A stretch of DNA of 64,000 nucleotides from an uncultured Gammaproteobacteria bacterium (GCA_902826485.1 CADEEZ010000004.1:140853-204852); one strand, 5' to 3'. Positions 35,866-45,502 are shown, counted from the stretch's first letter. Notes: generated by a model not told the origin, from the letters alone. A program made the numbers and translations.

Positions 35866-37287
35866 TTATTCTGCGGTAACAATACGTAAAGAATTGGCTT
35901 TGCCACCAATGCCGATAATATTACCCTTGGTGACAATCACCTTTTCACCTGATTGAACAAATCCCATATTTACTAATGCGTGAATCGCTTGTTCAGTGAC
36001 TTGCCAAGACTCATAAGCTTTGACATTAAATAATACCGGCACAACGCCTCTAAACAAAGTCATTTTACCGCAGGTTTCAATGTGTCTTGATAAACCATAA
36101 ATTAACATAGACGAACGAATACGAGACATCCACAAAGGCGTGGAACCCGTTTCTGTTAAAGCCACAATCGCTTTAATTGATATATGATTGGCCACATACA
36201 TGGCTGCCATGGCAATGGCTTCGTCTTCTCTGCCAAAATGCGGCTGAAAATTTTCAATAGAAAACTGGACTGTTTTGTGTTTTTCAGCAGAGATGCAAAT
36301 TTCATGAATGGATTGAATCACCTCAAGGGGGTAATCACCCGTTGCTGTTTCAGCCGATAACATCACTGCATCGGTGCCATCTAACACGGCATTGGCCACA
36401 TCGGATACTTCTGCTCGGGTTGGAATGGGGCTTTTGATCATCGATTCCATCATTTGGGTCGCCACAATCACTGCTTTATCAGACATTTCTGCTCTGGCAA
36501 TAATGTGTTTTTGAATGGCAGGGAGTTCGGCATAACCCATTTCCACCCCTAAATCACCTCGCGCGACCATCACCGCATCGGCTACCGCTAAAATTTCATC
36601 AATGTTTTTAACCGCTTCAACGCGTTCTATTTTAGCGATGATACTCGCTTTGATGTTTAATTCTTTTAAAATTTGTCTGGTGCTAATAATATCATTCGCA
36701 TCACGCACAAATGATAAGGCAATATAATCTACTGGAATATCTTTTAAGGCTTCTAATTGCTGTTTATCTTTATCGGTTAAGGCAGGGGCTGATAACCCAC
36801 CGCCTTTTCGATTTAGGCCTTTGTTATTACTGAGTGTGCCACCGACAACCACTTCGCAAATAATTTTAGGTTTTTCAACCGATTTTATTTTTAAAACAAT
36901 TCGGCCATCGTCTAAGAGTAAAGTATCGCCTGCAAATACATCTTGCGTTAAATCAGGATAATCTAGCCCAACCGAAACTTCTGTGCCCGCTGTTTTATCT
37001 AAACTGGCATCTAAAATAAATTCTGCTCCGGGTTTAAGCTGAATCGCTGCGTCTTTAAATTTGGCAATCCGAATTTTAGGGCCTTGTAAATCGACTAAGA
37101 TACCAATGATCTGGTTTAGAGATTTAGCCACGGTTTTTACTTGCTCAATGCGAGCTAATTGAGTGGGCAAATCGCCATGTGACATATTAATGCGAACTAA
37201 ATTCGTGCCTGCAAGAATAATTTGCTTTAAAACTTCAGGATCATCTGTTGAAGGACCAATGGTTGAAATAATTTTAGTTCTGCGCAT
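35866..37287 (-). CDS. pyk: Pyruvate kinase
   Basis: This enzyme converts PEP and ADP to pyruvate and ATP. The 473 residues begin with the canonical KIISTIGPSTDDPEVLKQI and contain VRINMSHG, ILVDLQGPKIRI, AKIERVEAVKNIDEIL, VARGDLGVEMG and VIVATQMMESMI with the catalytic residues intact. The C-terminal regulatory domain is complete. Its start overlaps the pgk end by 14 bp, so the two are translated together. Confidence 0.97.
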   Translation of the reverse strand: MRRTKIISTIGPSTDDPEVLKQIILAGTNLVRINMSHGDLPTQLARIEQVKTVAKSLNQIIGILVDLQGPKIRIAKFKDAAIQLKPGAEFILDASLDKTAGTEVSVGLDYPDLTQDVFAGDTLLLDDGRIVLKIKSVEKPKIICEVVVGGTLSNNKGLNRKGGGLSAPALTDKDKQQLEALKDIPVDYIALSFVRDANDIISTRQILKELNIKASIIAKIERVEAVKNIDEILAVADAVMVARGDLGVEMGYAELPAIQKHIIARAEMSDKAVIVATQMMESMIKSPIPTRAEVSDVANAVLDGTDAVMLSAETATGDYPLEVIQSIHEICISAEKHKTVQFSIENFQPHFGREDEAIAMAAMYVANHISIKAIVALTETGSTPLWMSRIRSSMLIYGLSRHIETCGKMTLFRGVVPVLFNVKAYESWQVTEQAIHALVNMGFVQSGEKVIVTKGNIIGIGGKANSLRIVTAE

Positions 37288-38446
37288 TTTTTATCACCTG
37301 TATGCCGGGTAGTACTTTGCCTTCAATATATTCTAAAAATGCCCCACCACCCGTTGAAATATAATCAATTTTGTCTTGCACCTTAAATTGTTCAATGGCC
37401 GAAATCGTATCTCCCCCTCCTGCCAAAGAATAGGCGCTGCTATTAGCAATGGCTTGCGCCAATTTTTGGGTGCCTAAAGCAAAGGGCGCACATTCAAACA
37501 CACCGACCGGACCGTTCCAGATGATGGTTTTGGCTGTAGCCAAGACTTGGGCTAAGTTTTTTTGTGAATCGGGGCCAATGTCTAAAATCAAATCATTGCC
37601 CGAAACTTGAGTGATACTTTTAATAATAGGATGCGCGGCTATGTCTATTTTGTCTGACACAATCACATCGTTTGGTAACCAAATGTGTTTATTTTCTGAT
37701 TGCGCTTTTTCGAGTAATTTCTTAGCTTGAGAGACAAAATCTGGTTCGGCAAGCGATTTACCAATATCATGACCTTGAGCTAATAAGAACGTATTGGCAA
37801 TGCCGCCGCCTAATACTAATATATCGACTTTATTTAAAAGATTGCTTAATAAATCGAGTTTGGTGGATACTTTTGAGCCACCCACAATAGCACACACCGG
37901 CGCTTGTGGTTTTTCTAAGGCTTGGCTTAACGCATGCAGTTCTTGTTCCATCAGCAAGCCAAAACACGCAACTGGAGCATACTGAGCTACTCCTACAGTC
38001 GAAGCTTGTGCACGATGGGCTACGGCAAACGCATCCATGATAAAAACATCGCATAAACTGGCTAATTTTTTAGCCAACGTCTCGTCGTTTTTATCTTCGC
38101 CTATTAAAAACCGACTGTTTTCCAGTAATACCACTTCTTTTGGTGCAACGTCGAAACCAGTTGAAATATCTTTGATTAATCTAACAGGTTGGCCTAATAA
38201 TTCGGTTAATCTTTTGGCAACCGGTTCTAAAGAAAAGGCAGGATCATATTCACCTTCTTTAGGACGTCCTAAATGCGAAAGCAAAATAACCCGCGCATTT
38301 TTTTCTAGCGCTAATTTTAAAGTAGGCAATACGGCTTTTATGCGCGCATCACTTTCAATATGACCGTTTTTGATGGGAACATTAAAATCTTCTCGGATCA
38401 AGACGCGTTTTTGATTCAGATCACACGTTTTCATCTGCACGGTCAT
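37274..38446 (-). CDS. pgk: Phosphoglycerate kinase
   Basis: This enzyme makes ATP from 1,3-bisphosphoglycerate. The 390 residues show RVLIREDFNVPIKNGHIESD, LLSHLGRPKEGEYDP, VGGSKVSTKLDLLSNL and the C-terminal AGGGDTISAIEQF with GGGAFLEYIEGK. ATG 38446 is used; an in-frame ATG at residue 5 is also possible. It sits between gap (27 bp upstream) and pyk. Confidence 0.97.
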   Translation of the reverse strand: MTVQMKTCDLNQKRVLIREDFNVPIKNGHIESDARIKAVLPTLKLALEKNARVILLSHLGRPKEGEYDPAFSLEPVAKRLTELLGQPVRLIKDISTGFDVAPKEVVLLENSRFLIGEDKNDETLAKKLASLCDVFIMDAFAVAHRAQASTVGVAQYAPVACFGLLMEQELHALSQALEKPQAPVCAIVGGSKVSTKLDLLSNLLNKVDILVLGGGIANTFLLAQGHDIGKSLAEPDFVSQAKKLLEKAQSENKHIWLPNDVIVSDKIDIAAHPIIKSITQVSGNDLILDIGPDSQKNLAQVLATAKTIIWNGPVGVFECAPFALGTQKLAQAIANSSAYSLAGGGDTISAIEQFKVQDKIDYISTGGGAFLEYIEGKVLPGIQVIKNAQN

Positions 38447-38473
38447 ATTATTCCTTTAATTCTTCAATTTTAA

Positions 38474-39481
38474 CTAGCAAGACATAAATGCTTTGGCGGT
38501 GTCTAACATTCTGTTAGAAAAGCCCCATTCATTATCATACCAAGCCAATACTTTTACTAAGTTACCAATCACTTTCGTCTGAGTAGAATCAAAAATCGCC
38601 GAAGCAGGATTATGATTAAAGTCTATAGACACTAACGGCTCTACATTATAGGCCAATACTTGCTTAAGCTCGCCTTCAGACGCTTGCTTAAGAATGTCGT
38701 TTACTTCTTTTACCGTGGTTTCTCGTTTAGCGATAAAACTTAAATCAACGATGGACACATTAATCGTCGGAACACGCATGGCAAAACCATCTAGCTTACC
38801 CGTTAACTCGGGCATAACCAACCCAATAGCAGCTGCGGCGCCGGTTTTAGTTGGAATCATCGACTGTGTTGCTGAACGCGCACGTCTTAAATCTTCGTGG
38901 TAGACATCCGTCAACACTTGATCGTTAGTATAAGCATGGATGGTTGTCATTAAGCCACTTACTAAACCTAATTTCTCATGCAAGGGCTTAACCATAGGCG
39001 CTAAGCAATTCGTCGTGCAAGAAGCATTAGAGATAATGGTATCGCTGGATTTCAATATTTGATGATTCACGCCATACACAATGGTCGCATCTACATCGGT
39101 GCCGCCTGGCGCAGAAATAATCACTTTTTTCGCGCCCGCGCGTAAATGGGCACTGGCTTTTTGTTTATTAGCAAACAAGCCTGTGCATTCTAGTACGACG
39201 TCTACACCCAATTTTGCCCAAGGCAAATTTTCGGGATTCCGTTCAGCCAATACTTGAATTTCATCGCCATTAATTACCAAATTGCCATCATGCCCAACGA
39301 TGATATCGCCTTTAAATTTACCATGAACGGTATCATATTTTGTTAAATGAGCATTTGTTTGAGCATCACCTAAATCGTTTATCGCGACAATTTTAAATTC
39401 ATTGTTGCGATTCCCTTCATAAAGCGCTCTTAAAATGTTTCTGCCAATTCGGCCGTAACCATTAATCGCTAAACGTATCAT
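38474..39481 (-). CDS. gap: Glyceraldehyde-3-phosphate dehydrogenase, type I
   Basis: A 335-residue enzyme with the N-terminal fold [15 protein letters not shown], catalytic Cys155 in [12 protein letters not shown], the His in [10 protein letters not shown] and the end [12 protein letters not shown]. It makes 1,3-bisphosphoglycerate and NADH, although cofactor preference is not decidable by eye. [19 protein letters not shown] is also canonical. It follows tkt by 17 bp in the operon. Confidence 0.97.
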   Translation of the reverse strand: MIRLAINGYGRIGRNILRALYEGNRNNEFKIVAINDLGDAQTNAHLTKYDTVHGKFKGDIIVGHDGNLVINGDEIQVLAERNPENLPWAKLGVDVVLECTGLFANKQKASAHLRAGAKKVIISAPGGTDVDATIVYGVNHQILKSSDTIISNASCTTNCLAPMVKPLHEKLGLVSGLMTTIHAYTNDQVLTDVYHEDLRRARSATQSMIPTKTGAAAAIGLVMPELTGKLDGFAMRVPTINVSIVDLSFIAKRETTVKEVNDILKQASEGELKQVLAYNVEPLVSIDFNHNPASAIFDSTQTKVIGNLVKVLAWYDNEWGFSNRMLDTAKAFMSC

Positions 39482-39498
39482 ATGATGCTCCTATTGTT

Positions 39499-41514
39499 TT
39501 ACTTATTTATCAATTCAATTGCTTGTTTTGCAATATTTTCACCGGTAAACCCAAGTGCTTCAAATATCTTAGGTGCGGGTGCCGATTCGCCGAATCTATC
39601 TAAGCCCATTACTTTGCCGGTTAACCCAACAAATTGATGCCAAGAAAGTGGGCTGGCCACTTCAACGGCCATACGATGCGTACAAGCAGCCGGTAATACC
39701 GATTCTTGATACTGCGCATTTTGGAGTTTAAACACTTCGAGACAAGGCATAGAAACCACCCGGACTCGATAGCCGTTTTCGCCCAAGATTTTTTGCGCTT
39801 GCATACACAAGTCTACTTCTGAGCCGGTTGCCATTAAAATCAAATCGAGCGTCGCTTTATCTTCATTACTTTCAGATAAAACATATCCGCCCTTATGGCA
39901 ATCTGCTAATTGCGTTGTCGTGCGGGTTTGATGTTGTAATTTTTGTCTAGACAAAATTAAACTGGTTGGGCCATTTTTATGTTCTAAGGCCGCTTGCCAC
40001 GCCACCATGGTTTCGGTGGTATCACAAGGTCGCCATACACGCATATTGGGTGTGGCTCTTAACATCGTTAAATGTTCTATAGGTTGATGAGTCGGACCAT
40101 CTTCACCTAAACCAATCGAATCGTGTGTGAAAACATAAATGGCACGTTGATGCATTAACGCAGCCATTCTCACTGCATTTCTAGCGTAATCTAAAAATAC
40201 TAAAAAGGTACCGCCGTAAGGAATATAACCGCCATGCAAAGCGACACCATTCATCATTGCGCACATGCCAAATTCTCTTACGCCATAATACACATAATTT
40301 CCACCCGGACTTTCTGGGCTAATAGGAGAAGAATCGGTATGGAAAGTTAAATTTGAATGCGTTAAATCGGCAGAACCGCCTAATAATTCAGGCATTTGGC
40401 TGCCAATCAAGTTTAAAAATTGTTTAGAGGCTTCGCGTGTCGCCATCGACTTGCCTTCTTTTTGAGAAGAATCCACAATTTCTTGAACCATACTGGACCA
40501 ATTTTTTGGCAAGTTACCTTCTATGCGACGAATAAATTCTTTGGCTAATTCAGGATATGCTGCCTGATATTGGGCAAATAATTTTGTCCAGGCTACAACA
40601 GCCTGTTCGCCTTTTTCTACGGCATTGTAAGCTTTATACATTTCTGTGGGAATTTCAAAAGGCGCATGTGTCCACCCTAATGCCTGCTTAGCAGCTGCCG
40701 CTTCTTGCGCACCCAATGGGGCGCCATGCGATTTTTCACTACCCGCTAAATTGGGTGAGCCAAAACCGATGGTGGTTTTACAACAAATCAGGACCGGTTT
40801 TTCAGATTGGGCACGCGCCTTAATAATCGCTTGCTTAACGGCTTGCGCATCATGACCATCGACATCATGAATCACTAACCAACCATAGGCTTCAAATCGG
40901 GCTTCGGTTTGATCTTGCCACCATTGCGTGACTTTACCATCGATGGAAATACCGTTGTTATCCCAAAATACAATCAGTTTATTTAAGGCTTGCATGCCGG
41001 CAAAAGAAGCCACTTCGTGTGAAATACCTTCCATTAAACACCCATCGCCCACAAAACAATACGTGTGATGTGAAACAATGTCTAAACCAGGTTTATTAAA
41101 GGTTTTAGCTAAGGTTCTTTCTGCTAAAGCCATGCCCACGGCATTGGCAAGCCCCTGACCTAATGGTCCTGTGGTGGTTTCAACGCCAGGTGTCATCCCA
41201 TATTCTGGGTGACCGGGTGTTTTGAAATGCAATTGTCTGAAATTTTTTAATTCGTCAATCGACAAATCGTATCCGGCTAAATGTAACAACGAATACAATA
41301 ACATTGAGCCATGACCGTTAGATAGAACAAATCTATCCCGATTGACCCAAGTCGGTTGTTGAGGGGCATGAACCAAAAATTCATTCCATAATACTTCGGC
41401 AATATCTGCCATCCCCATCGGCATACCTGGATGACCAGATTTAGCTTGCTCGACCGCGTCCATGCTGAGTGCTCGAATACCATTTGCGAGCTCACGGTGA
41501 GAAAGAACAGACAT
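39499..41514 (-). CDS. tkt: Transketolase
   Basis: A thiamine-diphosphate enzyme of the non-oxidative pentose phosphate pathway with 671 residues. The N-terminal domain has AKSGHPGMPMGMADI and the ThDP motif GDGCLMEGISHEVASFAG ending near FWDNNGISIDG. The pyrimidine domain has GGSADLTHSNLTF and REFGMCAMMNG, then THDSIGLGEDGPTHQPIEHL. It is the first gene of the operon that runs on through gap, pgk, pyk, fba and yhhQ. The operon promoter must lie in 41515-41768, which also holds repeat A2. Confidence 0.97.
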   Translation of the reverse strand: MSVLSHRELANGIRALSMDAVEQAKSGHPGMPMGMADIAEVLWNEFLVHAPQQPTWVNRDRFVLSNGHGSMLLYSLLHLAGYDLSIDELKNFRQLHFKTPGHPEYGMTPGVETTTGPLGQGLANAVGMALAERTLAKTFNKPGLDIVSHHTYCFVGDGCLMEGISHEVASFAGMQALNKLIVFWDNNGISIDGKVTQWWQDQTEARFEAYGWLVIHDVDGHDAQAVKQAIIKARAQSEKPVLICCKTTIGFGSPNLAGSEKSHGAPLGAQEAAAAKQALGWTHAPFEIPTEMYKAYNAVEKGEQAVVAWTKLFAQYQAAYPELAKEFIRRIEGNLPKNWSSMVQEIVDSSQKEGKSMATREASKQFLNLIGSQMPELLGGSADLTHSNLTFHTDSSPISPESPGGNYVYYGVREFGMCAMMNGVALHGGYIPYGGTFLVFLDYARNAVRMAALMHQRAIYVFTHDSIGLGEDGPTHQPIEHLTMLRATPNMRVWRPCDTTETMVAWQAALEHKNGPTSLILSRQKLQHQTRTTTQLADCHKGGYVLSESNEDKATLDLILMATGSEVDLCMQAQKILGENGYRVRVVSMPCLEVFKLQNAQYQESVLPAACTHRMAVEVASPLSWHQFVGLTGKVMGLDRFGESAPAPKIFEALGFTGENIAKQAIELINK

Positions 41515-41624
41515 GCTATCTCCTAGAAAGTTAAATAATTAACATTGGTTTTTAGTCCCAGAATTATATCACTTTTTCAGAGAAATATCAGAGTACGCCA
41601 GGGCACTTATCCTCTTACTGCTCC

Positions 41625-41712
41625 CTACGTGCCGCGGCTTGTCCGCGGTATCTAGGTATTTAGCATTAAAAAGGTAAATCGCTGGATACCGCGGACAAGC
41701 CGCGGCACGTAG
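41625..41712. repeat. Inverted-repeat (MITE-like) element A, copy A2
   Basis: An 88-bp element. The left arm 41625-41653 begins CTACGTGCCGCGGCTTGT; the right arm 41684-41712 ends CAAGCCGCGGCACGTAG. The 29-nt arms are near-perfect inverted copies around a 30-bp AT-rich centre. Each arm also contains two CCGCGG separated by 5 nt, so each can fold on itself. It lies between the SIMPL gene and tkt, in the tkt leader or promoter region. Confidence 0.92.
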
Positions 41713-41768
41713 AGCATAGAAGAAAGCTAGATTTTAGGGTAGCGCCTAGGTATAATTTATTTAACTAT

Positions 41769-42569
41769 CTATTTTTTAGCTTCTATCACAAAATCATCGA
41801 ATCCAAAGGTAAAATAAACCATTTTGCTGATCCATTCGGTATCAAACTGCACAGGGGCAGGCGCGGATTTTTCAGCGCGCGCACTCATCATGGCCATGGG
41901 GGCATTGTCTCTTGCGTTATACATAGGCATAGGTCTTTCAGGCGCCATCTCAGAAACTTGAATGATTTTGAGGTTTTGAATTTTATCCGCCCCAAATAAT
42001 GCCACTAATTTGCCTTTGGCATCCCCTAGGGCCATTGTCATGGCCTGTTGCTCTAGTTGCGCTCTTCTTTCATCCGACAAATTAGGCATGGGACTAGACA
42101 AGGTTACATAAGTAACAGAAGATTCAATCATCCCCCGAGGTTCTGTGGTAAACAATTGATAAACTTGGGTTTGAATTTCATCAAATAAAGCTTCAAAATT
42201 GTCTATTTCTTGTGTTCTAAAAGTAATATTATTGGTTTTTTGAAAAGTATTGGGGCATAAAATTTTATCTTGATAATACATTTGGTAAGGATTTGTGTAC
42301 CCGCCTAGAGAAATCACTTTATTATAATGATTGTCTTTTTTTACTTTGGTGTTGAGGAAATCGACAATTTTTCTGGCCGCATCATCGTTTGCCGCTCTGG
42401 CATCTGCTGGCTTATTATAACATTTGGATTCGACTTGAATCACCACTTCAACATAATCAGGGCTAGCCAACACGCGCCCTTGGCCTGTCATGACAGCTTG
42501 AGCAGCCATTGTTACAGTTGAAAAGCTTAACAGCCCCAATGATAAAAATTGTAAAAGTGGTGTACGCAT
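41769..42569 (-). CDS. SIMPL-domain (DUF541) periplasmic protein
   Basis: A 266-residue protein with a clear signal peptide (cleavage probably after TMAA, residue ~23). The start of the mature part, VMTGQGRVLASPDYVEVVIQ, is the hallmark of the SIMPL/DUF541 family (YggE in E. coli). YggE-type proteins are periplasmic and linked to oxidative-stress tolerance; the biochemistry is not settled. ATG 42569 follows the redoxin gene by only 3 bp, so they are co-transcribed, and the neighbour supports a stress link. Confidence 0.88.
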   Translation of the reverse strand: MRTPLLQFLSLGLLSFSTVTMAAQAVMTGQGRVLASPDYVEVVIQVESKCYNKPADARAANDDAARKIVDFLNTKVKKDNHYNKVISLGGYTNPYQMYYQDKILCPNTFQKTNNITFRTQEIDNFEALFDEIQTQVYQLFTTEPRGMIESSVTYVTLSSPMPNLSDERRAQLEQQAMTMALGDAKGKLVALFGADKIQNLKIIQVSEMAPERPMPMYNARDNAPMAMMSARAEKSAPAPVQFDTEWISKMVYFTFGFDDFVIEAKK

Positions 42570-42572
42570 TTT

Positions 42573-43133
42573 TTAATCCTCATTTCGCCATTTTATAGAA
42601 CAACCCATACTCGAAAACTGTTCACTTAGCCCTTTGCCGGTTTGGGCAATTAAGCGCAGGGCTTCCACTAATTCTGCTTTAGCATTTTCAGGCCTAGCCT
42701 CTCTTGCAAAAGCATCTAATCTACCTCGATACTGCAATTCCCCTTTTGCGTTGTAGCCAAAAAAATCAGGCGTACAAACTGCACCAAAACTTTTGCCCAC
42801 TTCTTGTGTTTCATCAAATAAATAAGGGAACGTGTACCCAAGCTCTTGACTGATTTTTTTCATGTGCGCCATATCATCCTCGGGATAATCCGCGGGGTCA
42901 TTCGAATTAATGGCTACTACGCCAATGTTCATGGCTTGTAAGGTTTTAACATCGGCTACCAATCTTTGTTGTATGGCTTTTACATAAGGACAATGATTAC
43001 ATATAAACATAATCAATAACGCCGATTTATCTTTAAAATCATCTAACTGCCAAACTTTATTGTCTGTGCCCATTAATTTAAAAGCCTGAACTTTTTCGCC
43101 TGTTTTTACTACCGGCGTTTGTAATAAAGCCAT
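42573..43133 (-). CDS. Thioredoxin-fold redoxin
   Basis: The start is placed at ATG 43133 (MALLQTPVVKTGEKVQAF), with AAGGA upstream, giving 186 residues; the frame is open to 43190 without a ribosome site. LLIMFICNHCPYVKAIQQRL carries the CxxC-type site (Cys-Asn-His-Cys) of a thioredoxin/AhpC-TSA-like group often annotated as thioredoxin family protein. NSNDPADYPEDD and FGAVCTPDFFGYN are also conserved in that group. It is probably a cytoplasmic thiol oxidoreductase, co-transcribed with the SIMPL gene. Confidence 0.9.
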   Translation of the reverse strand: MALLQTPVVKTGEKVQAFKLMGTDNKVWQLDDFKDKSALLIMFICNHCPYVKAIQQRLVADVKTLQAMNIGVVAINSNDPADYPEDDMAHMKKISQELGYTFPYLFDETQEVGKSFGAVCTPDFFGYNAKGELQYRGRLDAFAREARPENAKAELVEALRLIAQTGKGLSEQFSSMGCSIKWRNED

Positions 43134-43283
43134 TGTTTTGGTGTCCTTAATTTTAGTTTTTTTACTGAAATACCTACTAAACCCACGCATAATATACTTG
43201 TCTAATCCGTAGGACTATAATCTTCCGAAATTGGTTCCATTATTATCGTCTGGTGACTGTATTTATATACAGATACGCAAACC

Positions 43284-43396
43284 TGTCATGCCAGCGCAGG
43301 CTGGCATCCAGGCCAATATGATTTCATAAAGTTTTTTTAGATCATAAGAATAATATTTAAGAGAAGTACTGGATGCCAGCCTGCGCTGGCATGACA
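43284..43396. repeat. Inverted-repeat (MITE-like) element B
   Basis: A 113-bp element with perfect 28-nt arms. The left arm 43284-43311 begins TGTCATGCCAGCGCAGG; the right arm 43369-43396 ends CTGCGCTGGCATGACA. The centre is 57 bp and AT-rich. Each arm contains its own small hairpin, TGCCAGC-GCAG-GCTGGCA. It lies in the divergent promoter gap between the redoxin and the secreted Rossmann-like protein. Repeats of this sequence type are widespread in several proteobacteria. Confidence 0.93.
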
Positions 43397-43426
43397 AATT
43401 TAGCACCAAATTTAGGGTAAAGAATC

Positions 43427-44452
43427 ATGAAATATTCTCGCTATTATTTTATTCGAATTTTATTTTTTTATTTATTAATATTCATTCCAATTCAATCTAG
43501 TTTTGCTGAAGAAAATCAAGACAATATAGAATTTTCAGTCTTTCCTGTTTCAAGTGAAATGCAAATAGGAAAATTACAAAAATTTCTCATCGACGCCCCT
43601 AAAGGAATATATTTTACTGTTGGAGCAGAAAGAGGCTTTAAAGCTGCCTCGATGATGCCGAACATCACCGAATTATGGCTAGTAGATATATCAGATGAGA
43701 TCATCAAATTTAATCAAATTAATAGCGAACTACTCAAAACGCCTAAACGTAGCGATTATTTAAAATTAAGATGGGAGGCTGATTTTAACACTTGGCAAAA
43801 TCAAAAATTTAAATTAACTCAAGCAGATTTTGATTGGTGGGCAAAACATATTCGAAATTTAGATAACATGGATTATGGTTTACCCGAATATTTAAATAAA
43901 TTTGGCAAAAGCCCGGCTTGTACAAAAAAAGACAATGACAACATAAAATTAACCAAATTAGATAAAGTAGATTTAGGAAAAATCATAGATTATAGACAGG
44001 GCAGTTATTTATTTCATGATAATTTATACGCAAGAATTCATCAGCTAGCTTTAAATAATAAAATTTATATTGCTAAAATTAATTTAGGCGAAACTGCTCA
44101 AATTAATGTGATTAAAAATAAATTAATACAAGAAAAAGCAAATATTAGTGTATTAGATTTAAATAATTTATATTTAGCAGATTATTTAGGTGAAGAAAAA
44201 TATATAAATTTAATTCAAGCTTTACTACCCTATGGGAATACTGATGCGATTTTAATTACTATGTCAAACTACAAAAAATTAGCTTGTGCACAATTTCAAT
44301 TATATTTAGGCTTTACTTTTGGGCAAGTTAAAAAATGGCCTAGTGACTTTAAAATGCAATATTTTATTGATAGCATACCAGAAAAAATCGATGATTTAAT
44401 CGATGGCAGATTATATACTCAAGCAGATGATTTACCTGTATTTAGAAAATAA
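43427..44452 (+). CDS. Secreted Rossmann-fold-like protein, possibly LIC_10091 family
   Basis: A 341-residue protein with an N-terminal signal peptide (hydrophobic 8-24, cleavage near SSFA). After it, GIYFTVGAERGFKAASMMPN and ELWLVDISDEIIKFNQIN read like a SAM-methyltransferase fold: a Gly-rich loop, then an acidic strand end at Asp87. The pattern reminds me of the LIC_10091 family. A secreted methyltransferase-like protein would be odd, so the fold may serve another use. Base composition is more AT-rich than the flanking core genes. It is followed 31 bp later by the papain-like gene, perhaps one unit. Confidence 0.72.
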   Translation: MKYSRYYFIRILFFYLLIFIPIQSSFAEENQDNIEFSVFPVSSEMQIGKLQKFLIDAPKGIYFTVGAERGFKAASMMPNITELWLVDISDEIIKFNQINSELLKTPKRSDYLKLRWEADFNTWQNQKFKLTQADFDWWAKHIRNLDNMDYGLPEYLNKFGKSPACTKKDNDNIKLTKLDKVDLGKIIDYRQGSYLFHDNLYARIHQLALNNKIYIAKINLGETAQINVIKNKLIQEKANISVLDLNNLYLADYLGEEKYINLIQALLPYGNTDAILITMSNYKKLACAQFQLYLGFTFGQVKKWPSDFKMQYFIDSIPEKIDDLIDGRLYTQADDLPVFRK

Positions 44453-44483
44453 AAAAATAATAAATATGATATAAGGATATAGC

Positions 44484-45473
44484 ATGTCACTTTCTCCTTC
44501 TAAGTTTGATGACACCAGAGAATTAGTTGAGCATCTACAAAAAAATGGCGCTGATAATATCACGATATTATCGCCCTTACCTTTGCAAAAATCCCAAAAA
44601 GGCCAAACCTGTAAACTCAATTCATTACATGGTTTATTGGATTGGTCTTATCAACAAGATCAAACTCAGCGCAAGCCTTGGCCTACTTGTAAAAGTGATG
44701 ATCGCAGTCAAAATACTTCATTAAGACAAAAAGCAAAAGAAAATTTTGGTTCTGCGATTGGTGAAATATATGATATTAATACTTTAATGTTATTGGCAGA
44801 AGACAATGGTTACCAGATAAATAAAGTGCAGATCCCTACTAACAGTTATGTAAATTATCTTAAAGTCTTACTTAAATCCAATCAATTACCCATTGCTTAT
44901 TTTGATACCAATGTCGATTTTAATTTTTTTACTTTATTAGAACATTTATCAAATATTTATATCAGTGATGATAATAATATTGGCCATCCTGTCTTAAATG
45001 ACGGGAAAACCGAGCATTCTGCTTTGGTTGTCGGATATTACACGTTAAACAACCAAGATTATTTTGTTTTATCTCAATGGGGAAAATACTTTTTTGTTTT
45101 AGGAGCGGCATTGGCGCAATCTGCTAATCAACTCATGGAAAGAAAACCGCCAGAAATATTTGTGATGGCAAATGAATTGATAGATAAACCCTTTGAAAAA
45201 GAATGGGCAGCAGAAAATTCACTTTTTTGTTGTCTTATTCATACTTTTTCTTGTGGGTTTGGGCCTATCGAAAGACAAGCGAATGAAATTGATCAAAGAG
45301 AAGGATTTAGAAATAAAGTATTAAGCATTCAGGGTAGGCAAAAAACGTTTTTACCGAGTTATTCTGTTCAAAAAGACGACAATTTGTCAGAAATAATGTC
45401 TTTGTTAGAAAAAGAGAATAAATTAACCGACAACAAAACGTCATATCAGAAAATAAAAATCCAATATATATAA
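44484..45473 (+). CDS. Putative papain-like cysteine protease, unrecognised
   Basis: A 329-residue protein, no family recognised. KGQTCKLNSLHGLLDW (Cys43, with Gln41 or Gln38 before it) resembles a papain-fold nucleophile region. TEHSALVVGYYTLNNQDYFV with His178, then LSQWGKYFF near 196-204, resembles the His and Asn/Gln-Trp-Gly part of C39/C70-like peptidases. There is no signal peptide. The C-terminal 80 residues are charged. A host-directed cysteine protease is an inference from these two blocks. The following 100-bp gap faces a converging gene. Confidence 0.7.
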   Translation: MSLSPSKFDDTRELVEHLQKNGADNITILSPLPLQKSQKGQTCKLNSLHGLLDWSYQQDQTQRKPWPTCKSDDRSQNTSLRQKAKENFGSAIGEIYDINTLMLLAEDNGYQINKVQIPTNSYVNYLKVLLKSNQLPIAYFDTNVDFNFFTLLEHLSNIYISDDNNIGHPVLNDGKTEHSALVVGYYTLNNQDYFVLSQWGKYFFVLGAALAQSANQLMERKPPEIFVMANELIDKPFEKEWAAENSLFCCLIHTFSCGFGPIERQANEIDQREGFRNKVLSIQGRQKTFLPSYSVQKDDNLSEIMSLLEKENKLTDNKTSYQKIKIQYI

Positions 45474-45502
45474 TTAGCCTTTTATTCGCCCTCTCTCACA
45501 AA

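Noticed and set aside
41625..41712. Elements A and B as CRISPR repeats
   Set aside because: They are single inverted pairs, not tandem direct repeats with regular spacers, and no cas genes are present.
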